Below the pieces are notes generated by a model, which saw nothing but the letters and a program-made list of their open reading frames with translations, had not been told where the DNA came from and made no database searches. This document shows positions 37,304 through 46,737 of a stretch of 64,000 nt of DNA, piece by piece. How positions within the stretch are numbered: position 1 is the stretch's first letter; each line of letters opens with the position of its first letter. Origin of the DNA: Pseudomonas sp. Bout1 (GTDB taxonomy: Bacteria > Pseudomonadota > Gammaproteobacteria > Pseudomonadales > Pseudomonadaceae); assembly GCF_034314165.1 (NCBI RefSeq), contig NZ_JAVIWK010000001.1:1007001-1071000 (forward strand), written 5' to 3'. The translations under genes and the position numbers were made by a program.

Positions 37304-38407
37304 ATGCCTGTCCAAGCCTTGTTCAAACCGTTCCAGCTCGGCGCACTGCAACTGCCCAGCCGCGTGGTAATGGCGCCGATGACCCGTTCGTTCTCCCCGG
37401 GCGGGGTGCCCAACTCCAAAGTGATCGAGTACTACCGCCGCCGCGCTGCCGCGGGCGTAGGCCTGATCATCACCGAAGGCACCGTGGTCGGTCACCCGGC
37501 CTCCAACGGCTATCCGAACGTCCCGCATTTCTATGGTGAAGCCGCCCTGGCCGGCTGGAAGAAAGTGGTCGACGCGGTCCACGCCGAAGGCGGCAAGATC
37601 GTCCCGCAACTGTGGCACGTGGGCAGCGTACGGCGTATCGGCACCGAGCCGGACGCCAGCGTGCCGGCCTACGGCCCGACCGAAAAACTCAAGGACGGCA
37701 ACGTCGTCGTCCACGGCATGACCGTGCAAGATATCCAGGATGTGATCGCCGCGTTCGCCCAAGCCGCCAAGGATGCCCAGAGCATCGGCATGGACGGCGT
37801 GGAAATCCACGGCGCCCACGGTTACCTGGTAGACCAGTTCTTCTGGGAAGGCACCAACCAGCGCACCGACGAATACGGCGGCAGCCTGGCCAACCGCTCG
37901 CGCTTCGCCATTGAATTGATCCAGGCCATCCGCGCCGCCGTGGGCCCGGACTTTCCGATCATCCTGCGTTTCTCCCAGTGGAAACAGCAGGACTACACCG
38001 CGCGCCTGGTGCAAACCCCCGAAGCGTTGGGTGAATTCCTCAAGCCGTTGTCTGACGCCGGCGTGGATATTTTCCACTGCTCCACCCGCCGTTTCTGGGA
38101 GCCGGAATTCGAAGGCTCCGAGCTGAACCTGGCGGGCTGGACCCGCAAGCTCACCGGCAAGCCAACCATCACTGTGGGCAGCGTCGGCCTGGACGGCGAG
38201 TTCCTGCAGTTCATGGTCAACACCGACAAGGTCGCGCAACCCGCCAGCCTGGAAAACCTGCTGGAGCGCCTTAACAACGACGAGTTTGATCTGGTTGCCG
38301 TGGGCCGTGCGCTGCTGGTGGATCCGGACTGGGCGCTGAAGGTCCGCGAAGGCCGTGAAGGCGACATCCTGCCGTTCAGTCGTGAGGCGTTGACGACGTT
38401 GGTGTAA
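37304..38407 (+). CDS. NADH:flavin oxidoreductase, Old Yellow Enzyme family
   Basis: A 367-residue FMN-dependent ene-reductase. It starts MPVQALFKPFQLGAL with GGAG upstream. Characteristic blocks are VVMAPMTRSF, PQLWHVGSVRR, the active-site region VEIHGAHGYLVDQFFW and TNQRTDEYGGSLANR. Family members reduce activated double bonds and nitro compounds; the natural substrate is unknown. It is a lone gene bounded by repeats on both sides. Confidence 0.93.
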   Translation: MPVQALFKPFQLGALQLPSRVVMAPMTRSFSPGGVPNSKVIEYYRRRAAAGVGLIITEGTVVGHPASNGYPNVPHFYGEAALAGWKKVVDAVHAEGGKIVPQLWHVGSVRRIGTEPDASVPAYGPTEKLKDGNVVVHGMTVQDIQDVIAAFAQAAKDAQSIGMDGVEIHGAHGYLVDQFFWEGTNQRTDEYGGSLANRSRFAIELIQAIRAAVGPDFPIILRFSQWKQQDYTARLVQTPEALGEFLKPLSDAGVDIFHCSTRRFWEPEFEGSELNLAGWTRKLTGKPTITVGSVGLDGEFLQFMVNTDKVAQPASLENLLERLNNDEFDLVAVGRALLVDPDWALKVREGREGDILPFSREALTTLV

Positions 38408-38423
38408 GTCGCGCCTGGTCTGA

Positions 38424-38501
38424 CGCTATCGCGGGCAAGCCCGGCTTGCTCCCACATTGGAATGCGACCCACTGTGGGAGCCGGGCTTGCCCGCGATAGC
38501 G
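38424..38501. repeat. REPIN, GGGAGCCGGGCTTGCCCGCG type
   Basis: CGCTATCGCGGGCAAGCC on the left and its complement GGCTTGCCCGCGATAGCG on the right enclose a short loop. The left arm carries a small 3-base insertion. It lies between convergent oxidoreductase and glycosyltransferase genes. Confidence 0.85.
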
Positions 38502-38522
38502 ATCTGACAGCCAACACCGGCG

Positions 38523-39701
38523 TCAGATCAAACGTGATGCCCCTGCAATCACCGGCTGCTCGCCACACACACCGCGTAACTGCCGCTCAAACTGCTCGAT
38601 AATCGCCGGCCAACCCTGACGGCTGGCGTGTTGCCGGGCATTGAGCCGCACCCGCCTTAGACTCTCGCGCTCTTCCAGCAGCCAATTGGCCGCATCGCAA
38701 AACGCTTCCTCATCCCCCGGCATCGCCAGCACGCCGCTGTAGCCATGGCGAATGTGCTGGGTGGCGGCCGCCTGGTCGTACGCCACCACACCCAACCCTG
38801 AAGCCATGGCTTCCAGCACCACGTTGCCGAAGGTTTCAGTCAGGCTGGGGAACAGGAACAGATCCCCGGACGCATAATGCCGGGCCAGTTCTTCACCGCG
38901 CAGAGTCCCGCAGAAAATCGCCTCCGGCAGTTCCTTTTCGAGCATCGCCCGTTGTGGGCCATCGCCGACGATGATCAGTTTCATCTGGCGCAGTGGATAC
39001 ATGCCCTGCAGCGTTTCAAAGCAGCGCTTGAGCAGCCCGAGGTTTTTTTCCTGGGCCAGGCGGCCCACGTGCAGCACCGCGATCTGGTCACTGTTCAATG
39101 CCCAGCTTTCCCGCAGCGCATTGTCGCGCTTGGCTGGGTGAAACAACTGGCTGTCGACGCCCCGGGCGAGCATGCCCAGGCGCTCGAAATGGCGCCGCTC
39201 CAGCTCCAGGCGCTGGCTGGCGCTGGGCACCAGGGTCAAGGCCGAACGGTTATGGAACCAGCGCAGGTAGTGGGTCAGCACCCGGCTCAACATGCCCAGC
39301 CCGTACTGGCTGGAATACTGCTGGAAGTTGGTATGAAAGCCGCTCACCACGCTGATCCCCAGGCGCCGTGCCGCGCGTAACGCCGACAAACCCAGCGGGC
39401 CTTCCGTGGCGATATACAGCACATCCGGACGCTGGCGGGTCCAGCGCCGCAGTAATTTGTGCATCGACGACTGGCCCCATTGCAGCCCCGGATAGCCCGG
39501 CAGTGGCCAGCCGCGGCAGAGCATCAGGCCGTCGTCACTGGGCCGGCTCTGGTCGCAGCCCTGGCGTGGGCGAACCAGTTCGACTTGATGCCCACGCGCG
39601 CGCAAACCGTCACACAGGCGGCCAAGGGTATTGGCCACCCCGTTGATCTCTGGCGGGAAGGTTTCGGTGATCAGGGTGATGTGGAGCGAAGCTGTCGTCA
39701 T
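38523..39701 (-). CDS. Glycosyltransferase family 4 (GT-B)
   Basis: A 392-residue GT-B glycosyltransferase. The N-terminal acceptor domain starts ITLITETFPPEINGVANTLGRL and the C-terminal nucleotide-sugar domain has HVGRLAQEKNLGLL and the SLTETFGNVVLEAMASGLGVV donor loop with the E-x7-E motif. It resembles mannosyltransferases and lipid glycosyltransferases such as MgtA. The start is taken at MTTASLHITLI (39701); another ATG at 39734 is also possible. It is downstream of cysZ on the same strand. Confidence 0.88.
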   Translation of the reverse strand: MTTASLHITLITETFPPEINGVANTLGRLCDGLRARGHQVELVRPRQGCDQSRPSDDGLMLCRGWPLPGYPGLQWGQSSMHKLLRRWTRQRPDVLYIATEGPLGLSALRAARRLGISVVSGFHTNFQQYSSQYGLGMLSRVLTHYLRWFHNRSALTLVPSASQRLELERRHFERLGMLARGVDSQLFHPAKRDNALRESWALNSDQIAVLHVGRLAQEKNLGLLKRCFETLQGMYPLRQMKLIIVGDGPQRAMLEKELPEAIFCGTLRGEELARHYASGDLFLFPSLTETFGNVVLEAMASGLGVVAYDQAAATQHIRHGYSGVLAMPGDEEAFCDAANWLLEERESLRRVRLNARQHASRQGWPAIIEQFERQLRGVCGEQPVIAGASRLI

Positions 39702-39765
39702 GACCCACAGTGTCGGCGCGGGCCATGTCGTCATTGTGTCTTTCGGATGATGGATTTGTGACGGC

Positions 39766-40521
39766 TCAGGCTTTGGTGACGGCCATCGCCTCGGCGCCTT
39801 GTTCACGCACCCAGAACAACGTGGCCCCGGCGACTGCCGCCGGCATCATCAGCAGGTTGACCACCGGCACCAGCAGCACCAGGTAAACGACGCCGCCAAA
39901 ACTCATGCTCTGCCAGCGCTTCTGGCGCAGCCAGGCGAGCATTTCGTTCCAGCCCAGCTTGTGGTTGTCTGCCGGGTAGTCGATGTACTGGATTGCCATC
40001 ATCCACACGCCAAACAGCAGCCACAGCGGCGCGGCCACCAGGTTGACCACCGGGATGAACGACAGGATAAACAGGCCGATAGCGCGGGGCAGGAAATAGC
40101 CCAGCTTGCGCATTTCCCGGGCCAGGGTACGCGGCACCATGGCTGCCAGCTCACCCCAGCTGAACGCCGGGAAATCATCGGTACCGCGTACCACTACTTC
40201 GACTTTTTCCGAAAGGAAACCGTTAAAGGGCGCGGCGATGATGTTGGCGAGCATGGTGAAGGTGAAAAACACCATCAGCACCACCAGCACCACGAACAAA
40301 GGCCACAACAGGTAATTGAGGAAGCTCAACCAGCTCGGCAATGTCGGCATCAGTGTGTCGACCCACAGGCTGAACTGATGGCCGGCGAAGTAGATCAACC
40401 CGACGAACAGTATCAGGTTGATTGCCAGCGGCAGCAGCACAAACAGCCGCAGGCCGGGGCTGAGTACCAGTTTGAGACCTTCGCGCAGGTACTGTGGGCC
40501 TGAAAGAACGGGGGCGGGCAT
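39766..40521 (-). CDS. cysZ: Sulfate transporter CysZ
   Basis: A 251-residue membrane protein starting [27 protein letters not shown], with about four long hydrophobic hairpin segments and the family stretch [23 protein letters not shown]. CysZ carries sulfate into the cytoplasm for assimilation, the step before CysD/CysNC. CGGAG precedes the ATG. It is divergent from trxB with a 290-bp gap. Confidence 0.95.
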   Translation of the reverse strand: MPAPVLSGPQYLREGLKLVLSPGLRLFVLLPLAINLILFVGLIYFAGHQFSLWVDTLMPTLPSWLSFLNYLLWPLFVVLVVLMVFFTFTMLANIIAAPFNGFLSEKVEVVVRGTDDFPAFSWGELAAMVPRTLAREMRKLGYFLPRAIGLFILSFIPVVNLVAAPLWLLFGVWMMAIQYIDYPADNHKLGWNEMLAWLRQKRWQSMSFGGVVYLVLLVPVVNLLMMPAAVAGATLFWVREQGAEAMAVTKA

Positions 40522-40810
40522 GGATAACTCCGGGCAATGGGGCGAACGCGCCGACCTTACCGGCTTTGCGAGACACGGGAAAGCACGGCCGGCATCACGA
40601 CATTAACGGTAACAAAGGTGTCGATTAATAGAGGGCATGGGATAGAGACCACCTATGAGCTGGATTGTTATTCCGTATTTCCTTAATCTTGCCTCCCTCT
40701 ATACGCTGCACCCATTATTTTCAGGATCTGCGAGTTCAAGCCTTCCCCAAGTGCTTCGCGGTCCTTTTTTATTCCAGCCGTTCTGTAGTCCGGGCGGTCG
40801 ATAGGAGTGA

Positions 40811-41776
<966 letters not shown>

Positions 41777-41787
41777 ACCGTAGAAAC

Positions 41788-41817
41788 AAAAAAACCGGCT
41801 GTGAGGCCGGTTTTTTT
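41788..41817 (+). terminator. Intrinsic terminator of trxB
   Basis: AAACCGGC pairs with GCCGGTTT around a 6-base loop, with A and T runs on both sides. It lies 11 bp after the stop. Confidence 0.92.
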
Positions 41818-41868
41818 ATGCGCGGGATTTGATGATTCAGCGCTATCTCAACTGGGTAACCCAATCAC

Positions 41869-41940
41869 TGTGGGAGCTGGCTTGCCTGCGATAGCGGCGT
41901 TGGCTGACACACCGCTATCGCAGGCAAGCCAGCTCCCACA
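41869..41940. repeat. REPIN, GTGGGAGCTGGCTTGCCTGC type
   Basis: Perfect 29-bp inverted arms, 41869-41897 and 41912-41940, enclose a 14-base loop. It is the cleanest copy of this family in the window and lies between convergent trxB and HopJ-family genes. Confidence 0.92.
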
Positions 41941-41963
41941 TTAAACCGGGTTATCAAATTGAA

Positions 41964-42302
41964 TCAGCGGCGCGTCAACGGCTGCTGAGTGAACTTCACA
42001 CCTGCCAACCCGTGCTCGATCAGCGCACGAATATTGCCGTGGTCACTGCCTTCAGGTGTGGCCAGCACCGAACGGTAATGCTCGCCAAACGCCAACAGCG
42101 CCTCCTGGTCGCTCAAGCCTTCCAGCAACGCCAGGCCCAGGGTCTTGCATGAACCTTCGTTCTGCCCGGCAGCATTTTCCACGCTGGCGTTGCTGAAGGC
42201 TTGTGGCTGGTAATCGTAACCGGCGGCCACAAAGGCCAGGGTGTCGGCAAAGACATGTTCGCCGCTGTTGAGGCTGGCGCGCAGGGTGTTCAGGTCAGTC
42301 AT
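41964..42302 (-). CDS. HopJ-family protein
   Basis: A 112-residue protein starting MTDLNTLRASLNSGEHVF, with FVAAGYDYQPQAFSNASVENAAGQNEGSC split by eye into conserved blocks, matching the HopJ family. The family was named as a type III effector, but it is widespread in bacteria without type III secretion and sits here in a pterin operon, so an ordinary metabolic role is more likely. No hrp box precedes it. It overlaps the DUF1244 gene by 8 bases. Confidence 0.83.
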   Translation of the reverse strand: MTDLNTLRASLNSGEHVFADTLAFVAAGYDYQPQAFSNASVENAAGQNEGSCKTLGLALLEGLSDQEALLAFGEHYRSVLATPEGSDHGNIRALIEHGLAGVKFTQQPLTRR

Positions 42303-42591
42303 GGGTTTTTCCTTTGGCGAATGCCGCTTGCTGTTCGGCACTGGCTTCTTGCTGGTATTGGGCTTTCCACTGCGCGTACGGCATGCCGTACACCACTTCA
42401 CGGGCGTCATCCAGGCTCAACTCGATCTGGCGCTCGTCGGCCTCGGCCTTGTACCACTTGGACAAGCAGTTGCGGCAGAAGCCCGAGAGGTTCATCAGGT
42501 CGATGTTCTGCACATCCTTGCGGCTGTCCAGGTGGGCCACCAGCCGGCGGAAGGCGGCGGCTTCAAGTTCGAGGCGTTGTTGGTCGTTCAT
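42295..42591 (-). CDS. DUF1244 protein
   Basis: A 98-residue protein starting MNDQQRLELEAAAFRRL, with the family signature DLMNLSGFCRNCLSKWYKAEAD carrying a Cys-x2-Cys. It matches the small DUF1244 family common in proteobacteria. The function is unknown. ATG at 42591 is chosen because family members start there; a GTG 9 bases earlier is in frame. It follows folX by about 20 bp and overlaps the HopJ-family gene. Confidence 0.87.
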   Translation of the reverse strand: MNDQQRLELEAAAFRRLVAHLDSRKDVQNIDLMNLSGFCRNCLSKWYKAEADERQIELSLDDAREVVYGMPYAQWKAQYQQEASAEQQAAFAKGKTHD

Positions 42592-42613
42592 GGTGCTCAC
42601 TGCAAATTAAGGG

Positions 42614-42985
42614 TTAGCGACTGGCCGCCAGGGTGATCGACACCGACTCGGCAAAACGCAACGCATGGGGTTTGTCGACTTCGACTTCGGCGTACAGCAC
42701 CGACGTGTTGCCCATCACCAGGTCGAGGATCTCCTGGGTCAGGCGCTCCAGCAGGGCAAAGCGGTTGCCTTCCACGTGGGCGATGATGGCCTTGGTGATG
42801 GTGCGATAGTTCAATGCGTGGTCGATGTCGTTGTCACGTACGGCTTCCTGGGCGGCATACAGGATGGTCAGGTTGATCAACACATCCTGCTTGTTGAGGA
42901 TTTCATCCTCGTTGATCCCGATAAACGTGCGCAGGCACAGGTCTTTGACCCGGATGCGCGCCATGCCTGGCTGAAGTTGTGGCAT
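42614..42985 (-). CDS. folX: Dihydroneopterin triphosphate 2'-epimerase
   Basis: A 123-residue member of the FolB/FolX fold. The chain contains [20 protein letters not shown] and [12 protein letters not shown]. FolX makes dihydromonapterin triphosphate; placement directly after folE and folM, which serve the monapterin branch, favours FolX over FolB. The start at 42985 is 2 bp after the folE stop. The product would supply tetrahydromonapterin, the pterin cofactor of phenylalanine hydroxylase in pseudomonads. Confidence 0.88.
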   Translation of the reverse strand: MPQLQPGMARIRVKDLCLRTFIGINEDEILNKQDVLINLTILYAAQEAVRDNDIDHALNYRTITKAIIAHVEGNRFALLERLTQEILDLVMGNTSVLYAEVEVDKPHALRFAESVSITLAASR

Positions 42986-42987
42986 TG

Positions 42988-43548
42988 CTACTTGCTCCGT
43001 CCAATCAATTGCAGAAACTCCATGCGCGTGGTGTTCGAGTCGCGGAAAGCGCCGAGCATCACCGAGGTGTTCATGGTTGAATTCTGTTTTTCCACTCCGC
43101 GCATCATCATGCACATGTGTCTGGCTTCGATAACCACCGCCACGCCGGCCGCCTGGGTCACCGCCTGGATGGCATCGGCGATTTCCCGGGTGAGATTTTC
43201 CTGGATCTGCAGGCGCCGGGCAAACATGTCGACGATGCGCGCCAGCTTCGACAGGCCGAGCACCTTGCCGGTCGGAATATAGGCCACATGGGCTTTGCCG
43301 ATAAAGGGCAGCAGATGATGTTCGCACATCGAATACAGCTCGATGTCCTTGAGGATCACCATCTCGTCGTTGTCGGAGGCAAACAGTGCACCGTTGACGA
43401 TTTCTTCCAGGTTCTGTTCATAGCCATGACACAAGTACTGCATGGCCTTGGCGGCACGCTTGGGGGTGTCGAGCAAACCTTCACGCTCGGGGTCTTCACC
43501 CAGGCCCTTGAGGATCTCGCGGTAGTGGTGGGGCAGGGATAAAGTCAT
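42988..43548 (-). CDS. folE: GTP cyclohydrolase I
   Basis: A 186-residue enzyme making dihydroneopterin triphosphate from GTP. The zinc and active-site region [18 protein letters not shown] and [15 protein letters not shown] are intact. GAGGA precedes the ATG at 43548. Pseudomonads carry more than one folE; this copy lies in a folM-folE-folX operon. A folE of P. putida is reported light-inducible under LitR/LOV control. The LOV and MerR genes lie 1.5-3.6 kb away here. Confidence 0.95.
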   Translation of the reverse strand: MTLSLPHHYREILKGLGEDPEREGLLDTPKRAAKAMQYLCHGYEQNLEEIVNGALFASDNDEMVILKDIELYSMCEHHLLPFIGKAHVAYIPTGKVLGLSKLARIVDMFARRLQIQENLTREIADAIQAVTQAAGVAVVIEARHMCMMMRGVEKQNSTMNTSVMLGAFRDSNTTRMEFLQLIGRSK

Positions 43549-43568
43549 ACAACATCCTCGCAAACGGC

Positions 43569-44279
43569 TTACTTGATATGCCGCCCGCCGTTGACGGTCA
43601 GGGTGGTACCGGTGATATACGGGTTATCCAGCAGGTAACGCACGCTCTGGTAAATCACCTCGGGCCCGGGTTCGATGCCCAGTGCCGCCTTGGCCAGGAC
43701 TTTTGCGCGGTAGGCCGCGTCGTCGCCCTCGTTAAACATCACCATCGCCGGGGCAATGCCGTTCACCTTGATATCCGGTGCCAGTTGCGCGGCAAACGAC
43801 AAAGTCAGGCTGTCGAGCCCGGCCTTGGTGGCGCAGTAGGCAATGTGCTGGCGGCTGCCCTTGCGGGTCACGTCATCGCTGATGTGCACGATATCCGCAG
43901 GCGTGGAGCGTTGCAGCAAGTGCGCACAATGCAGGTTGATCAGGTATGGCGCAAGCATGTGCACGCTGAACATGTCGGCAAAGGCGCGGCTCTCGTCGCC
44001 AGGCGTTTCCGCTTCCCAGGCCGAGGCATTATGGATGATCGCCCGCAGGCTTTGGGTGTGCTTCTTCAGCTCGTCGATGAACGCAAGAATGCCGGCCTCG
44101 CTGGAAAAGTCAGCAAACACGCCAGTCGCACCGCGCTCGCGCAAGGCCTGCACGCCGGGACGTTCACTGCGGTAGCTGAAAATCACCGGCTGCCCTTCGT
44201 CCAGCAGGCGCAAGGCGCAATGCAGGCCGACACGCTGGCCGGCACCGGTGATCAGGATCGGGGCGGGAGTTGAAGACAT
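43569..44279 (-). CDS. folM: Dihydromonapterin reductase FolM
   Basis: A 236-residue SDR with [16 protein letters not shown] at the N-terminus and catalytic [10 protein letters not shown] (Tyr-x3-Lys). FolM reduces dihydromonapterin (and weakly dihydrofolate). The start [15 protein letters not shown] is chosen by family length. It precedes folE by 20 bp and follows the ABM-domain gene by about 57 bp, all on one strand. Confidence 0.92.
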   Translation of the reverse strand: MSSTPAPILITGAGQRVGLHCALRLLDEGQPVIFSYRSERPGVQALRERGATGVFADFSSEAGILAFIDELKKHTQSLRAIIHNASAWEAETPGDESRAFADMFSVHMLAPYLINLHCAHLLQRSTPADIVHISDDVTRKGSRQHIAYCATKAGLDSLTLSFAAQLAPDIKVNGIAPAMVMFNEGDDAAYRAKVLAKAALGIEPGPEVIYQSVRYLLDNPYITGTTLTVNGGRHIK

Positions 44280-44336
44280 GGGAGGCTCGTATCGCGGGCA
44301 GGCCAAAACTATACCAGCGCGCGGCCTCCCTTGTAC

Positions 44337-44897
44337 TCACGCAGCGGCTTCGGTGACCTTTACCCGAGCCGGCGCCGGGTGCAGCCAACCGGCCAGCAGG
44401 TGGGTCGACAACGGAATAAAGAAGTAAACCATCAACGGCGTAAGCGCGAGGGTGCTGACCAGTACTCGGGTGAGTAAACCCAACTCGGCGAGCAGCGGCT
44501 CAAGGCCAAAATTGAACAGCAGCGACACCGGGAAAAACGCCAGCCAGATGGCCACGGCTTGTTTCCAGCGTGGCGGTCGTGCGGCGGCGGCGCCGAACCA
44601 GCCGTCTATACCGCGTACACGATGCTCCGACGGCGCAGCAAACAGCTCACTGCCACGCCCGAGCCATGCGCCACGGGACGCGGAAAACTCCCACGCATGC
44701 AGGGTCTTTTCGTCGGCGAAGCGGAAAATAATCTGGAATTCATCATCGTTGGGTGGCGGTGCAAGCACGCCGGATCCCAGGTAGCCGGGGAAGTCCGTGG
44801 CCAATTGCTCGCCTTCGCGCAGCCAAGCCATCAACTCTTCATAACGACCCGTGGCCACGCGGCGCGCAACCATCAGGGTGACAGGGGAGGTAGACAT
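44337..44897 (-). CDS. Antibiotic-biosynthesis-monooxygenase-like protein with membrane tail
   Basis: A 186-residue protein. Residues 1 to about 95 form an ABM-type ferredoxin-like domain (VTLMVARRVATGRYEELMAWL, GYLGSGVL). Residues about 110-170 hold two hydrophobic segments (VAIWLAFFPVSLLFNF and LVSTLALTPLMVYFFI). Such proteins are annotated as membrane ABM proteins of unknown function. It is first in the leftward pterin operon and is divergent from the second MerR regulator. Confidence 0.8.
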   Translation of the reverse strand: MSTSPVTLMVARRVATGRYEELMAWLREGEQLATDFPGYLGSGVLAPPPNDDEFQIIFRFADEKTLHAWEFSASRGAWLGRGSELFAAPSEHRVRGIDGWFGAAAARPPRWKQAVAIWLAFFPVSLLFNFGLEPLLAELGLLTRVLVSTLALTPLMVYFFIPLSTHLLAGWLHPAPARVKVTEAAA

Positions 44898-44979
44898 TGT
44901 GTATCTCCATAAGGATCAGGTGCGCTGGGCCGGGTAGGCGGCGCACGAACGAAGCTGCGGGGTAAGCAGCCACGTTGAA

Positions 44980-45006
44980 AAAACAGGCAAGGATTATTCC
45001 TGTTTT
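44980..45006. promoter_or_regulatory. Inverted repeat between divergent ABM and MerR genes
   Basis: AAAACAGG (44980-44987) and CCTGTTTT (44999-45006) are perfect 8-bp arms separated by 11 bases. It lies 83 bp upstream of the leftward pterin operon and 108 bp before the MerR start. It may be an operator for the adjacent regulator. No TGTACA pair exists in this gap. Confidence 0.45.
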
Positions 45007-45113
45007 GAAAAAATACGCCAGCGGCATTGGTCGGGTTGCCGTAGGCCTTGAAACGGACAGGTTTATGGGCGTTAAATGGGATCCAAGTTTTTCACGGTGT
45101 TTTTAGTGCGCTG

Positions 45114-46070
45114 ATGTCCGTAATGACTGCTCCTCTCCCTGATACGACGCTTTGCAATCCAGCCGATTGCGGTGAGCTGTTCCCGATTCGGGAAGTGGCA
45201 AGATTGACAGGCATCAACCCCGTTACCTTGCGCGCCTGGGAGCGTCGTTACGGGCTGATCCAGCCGATTCGCACTGAAAGCGGGCACCGCTTGTATTCAC
45301 GCACCGATATCGAGACCGTTCATCGCATTCTTGACTGGATAGAACGCGGCGTAGCGGTGAGCAAGGTCGGCAAAATCCTCGCCCGTGGTGATCAGCAGGC
45401 TGAAACAACGGCCGGCGCGCCAGCCGGTGCGGAATATGAATGGAGCCAATGGCAGCAGCAAATGCGAACGGCCATCGCGGCCTTTGACGACCGGCAACTG
45501 GACCGGTTGTATGGCCAGATTTTCTCCGCCTACCCGGTCGCGGTGGTTTTCCAGGACATCCTGATGCCTCTCTGGCAGCAGCTGTTGCGCCACCAGGGGC
45601 TTTTTGGCCAAACCAGCGAGTGGTTGTTTTTTGATGGATTCTTGCGCAGCCGCACCTGGAAACGCCTGCAAATCGCCTGTGCTTCGGCGGCACCGCGGGT
45701 GCTGCTGGCCGCCGTCGCGGGAGAATGCCGCGAGCTGGAATTGCTGGTGGCAGGGCTGCTGATGAGCAGTGATGAGTTGGCGGTCAAGATCCTGAGCGTG
45801 GGCCAACCGATTGATGAGTTGACGCTAATCTGTGAAAAAACCAAGCCACAAGCGCTGGTGGTGTTCTCCAATCATTCGCCCACCCTCGACCTGTCGCGGC
45901 GCCTTGAGCGGCTGGCCCTGACCCTGGATTGCCCGTTGATGCTGGCTGGGGATGCGTCGGAATTGGCCTACGACCAGTTGGAGGGGTCGACCGTCGGTTG
46001 CCTGGGCAATGAAGGACGATTGATGCAACGCCGTCTGCAGCAGTTTTTGCGTGGCGGCCTCGATACCTGA
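45114..46070 (+). CDS. MerR-family regulator, second class II LitR-like protein
   Basis: A 318-residue regulator with the HTH LFPIREVARLTGINPVTLRAWERRYGLI, closely similar to that of the photolyase-operon regulator, and a C-terminal domain of the cobalamin-binding fold type. The B12-coordinating DxHxxG motif is absent (SEWLFFDGFL at the helical site), as for class II LitR. ATG at 45114 or 45123 are both possible. It is convergent with a PilZ-like gene, with the LOV gene beyond it; P. putida pplR2 and pplR3 are also next to LOV genes. Confidence 0.87.
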   Translation: MSVMTAPLPDTTLCNPADCGELFPIREVARLTGINPVTLRAWERRYGLIQPIRTESGHRLYSRTDIETVHRILDWIERGVAVSKVGKILARGDQQAETTAGAPAGAEYEWSQWQQQMRTAIAAFDDRQLDRLYGQIFSAYPVAVVFQDILMPLWQQLLRHQGLFGQTSEWLFFDGFLRSRTWKRLQIACASAAPRVLLAAVAGECRELELLVAGLLMSSDELAVKILSVGQPIDELTLICEKTKPQALVVFSNHSPTLDLSRRLERLALTLDCPLMLAGDASELAYDQLEGSTVGCLGNEGRLMQRRLQQFLRGGLDT

Positions 46071-46072
46071 CG

Positions 46073-46678
46073 TCAGGTGTGGACCTCGGGGTGAAACAGC
46101 CGGTGTTGCTGCAGGATGAACTGGCGCAGGCGCTCGGTCTCATCCACATCATTCTGGCTTAGGCGATAGGCGAACAGGCCTCGTGCGTTTTCCCGCTCCA
46201 GGGTGCCACGCACGGCGATGCGCTCGTAGCCGGAGGGGCTGAACCACAGGGAGAAGGTTCGGGGCGCCTTGATCCGCCCGCGAATCTCCACCAGTAACCC
46301 CTTGAACGACACCTCATGCACCCACAGTGCTCCCGGCTGCCCCTTGATGTTTTCCAGTGGCACCGGCTCTTCAAGCGCCAGGCGCCAGGGGCGAATCATT
46401 GGCCCGTCTTCGAAGATACTGGGTACACCCAGGCGCAAATGCACGGCATGAAACTCGTCTTCCACCAATTGCAGCGGAAAAGTCATTTGCTGGTTGTCGA
46501 ATTGTGCCTGCAGCGTGACATGGTCTTGGGCGGCGAGGCGGGTAAGCAAGTCACGGATCTGCGCACCGCCATTTACCGTGAGGCTCGACGACGCATCCCG
46601 CACGTTGAGTTGCGGGTTATGGTGCATGGTCTGAATAAAATCCAGCTCGTCCTGCGTCAAAAGCGCGTCGCGTTGCAT
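46073..46678 (-). CDS. PilZ-domain-like protein downstream of LOV
   Basis: A 201-residue protein whose layout resembles YcgR: an N-terminal beta domain (about residues 30-105, VTLQAQFDNQQMTFPLQLV) followed by a PilZ-like barrel. A degenerate c-di-GMP motif is seen in HEVSFKGLLVEI (SxxG kept, Asp replaced by Glu). The usual RxxxR motif is not clear, so ligand binding is uncertain. It follows the LOV gene by about 60 bp on the same strand and is convergent with the second MerR gene. Confidence 0.55.
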   Translation of the reverse strand: MQRDALLTQDELDFIQTMHHNPQLNVRDASSSLTVNGGAQIRDLLTRLAAQDHVTLQAQFDNQQMTFPLQLVEDEFHAVHLRLGVPSIFEDGPMIRPWRLALEEPVPLENIKGQPGALWVHEVSFKGLLVEIRGRIKAPRTFSLWFSPSGYERIAVRGTLERENARGLFAYRLSQNDVDETERLRQFILQQHRLFHPEVHT

Positions 46679-46737
46679 TGATCTTGCTCAAGAGGTGAGG
46701 TGTTAAAATGCCATTATCTCTCTAAAGACCGCATTTT

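Noticed and set aside
36471..38407. Genomic island or prophage bounded by repeats
   Set aside because: The genes are ordinary core-type enzymes with normal codon use; no integrase, att duplication or tRNA boundary is seen.
40655..40804. A 49-codon frame (MSWIVIPYF...) ending at the trxB ribosome site
   Set aside because: The stop overlaps TAGGAG of trxB, which would suit a leader peptide, but the start has no ribosome site, the sequence is not regulatory in type, and the composition is that of non-coding DNA. Worth a look only if conserved.
41964..42302. True type III effector (HopJ) linked to the secretion cluster at the left end
   Set aside because: No hrp box, no effector-type N-terminus, 40 kb from the cluster and inside a pterin operon. 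The family is present in bacteria without type III secretion.
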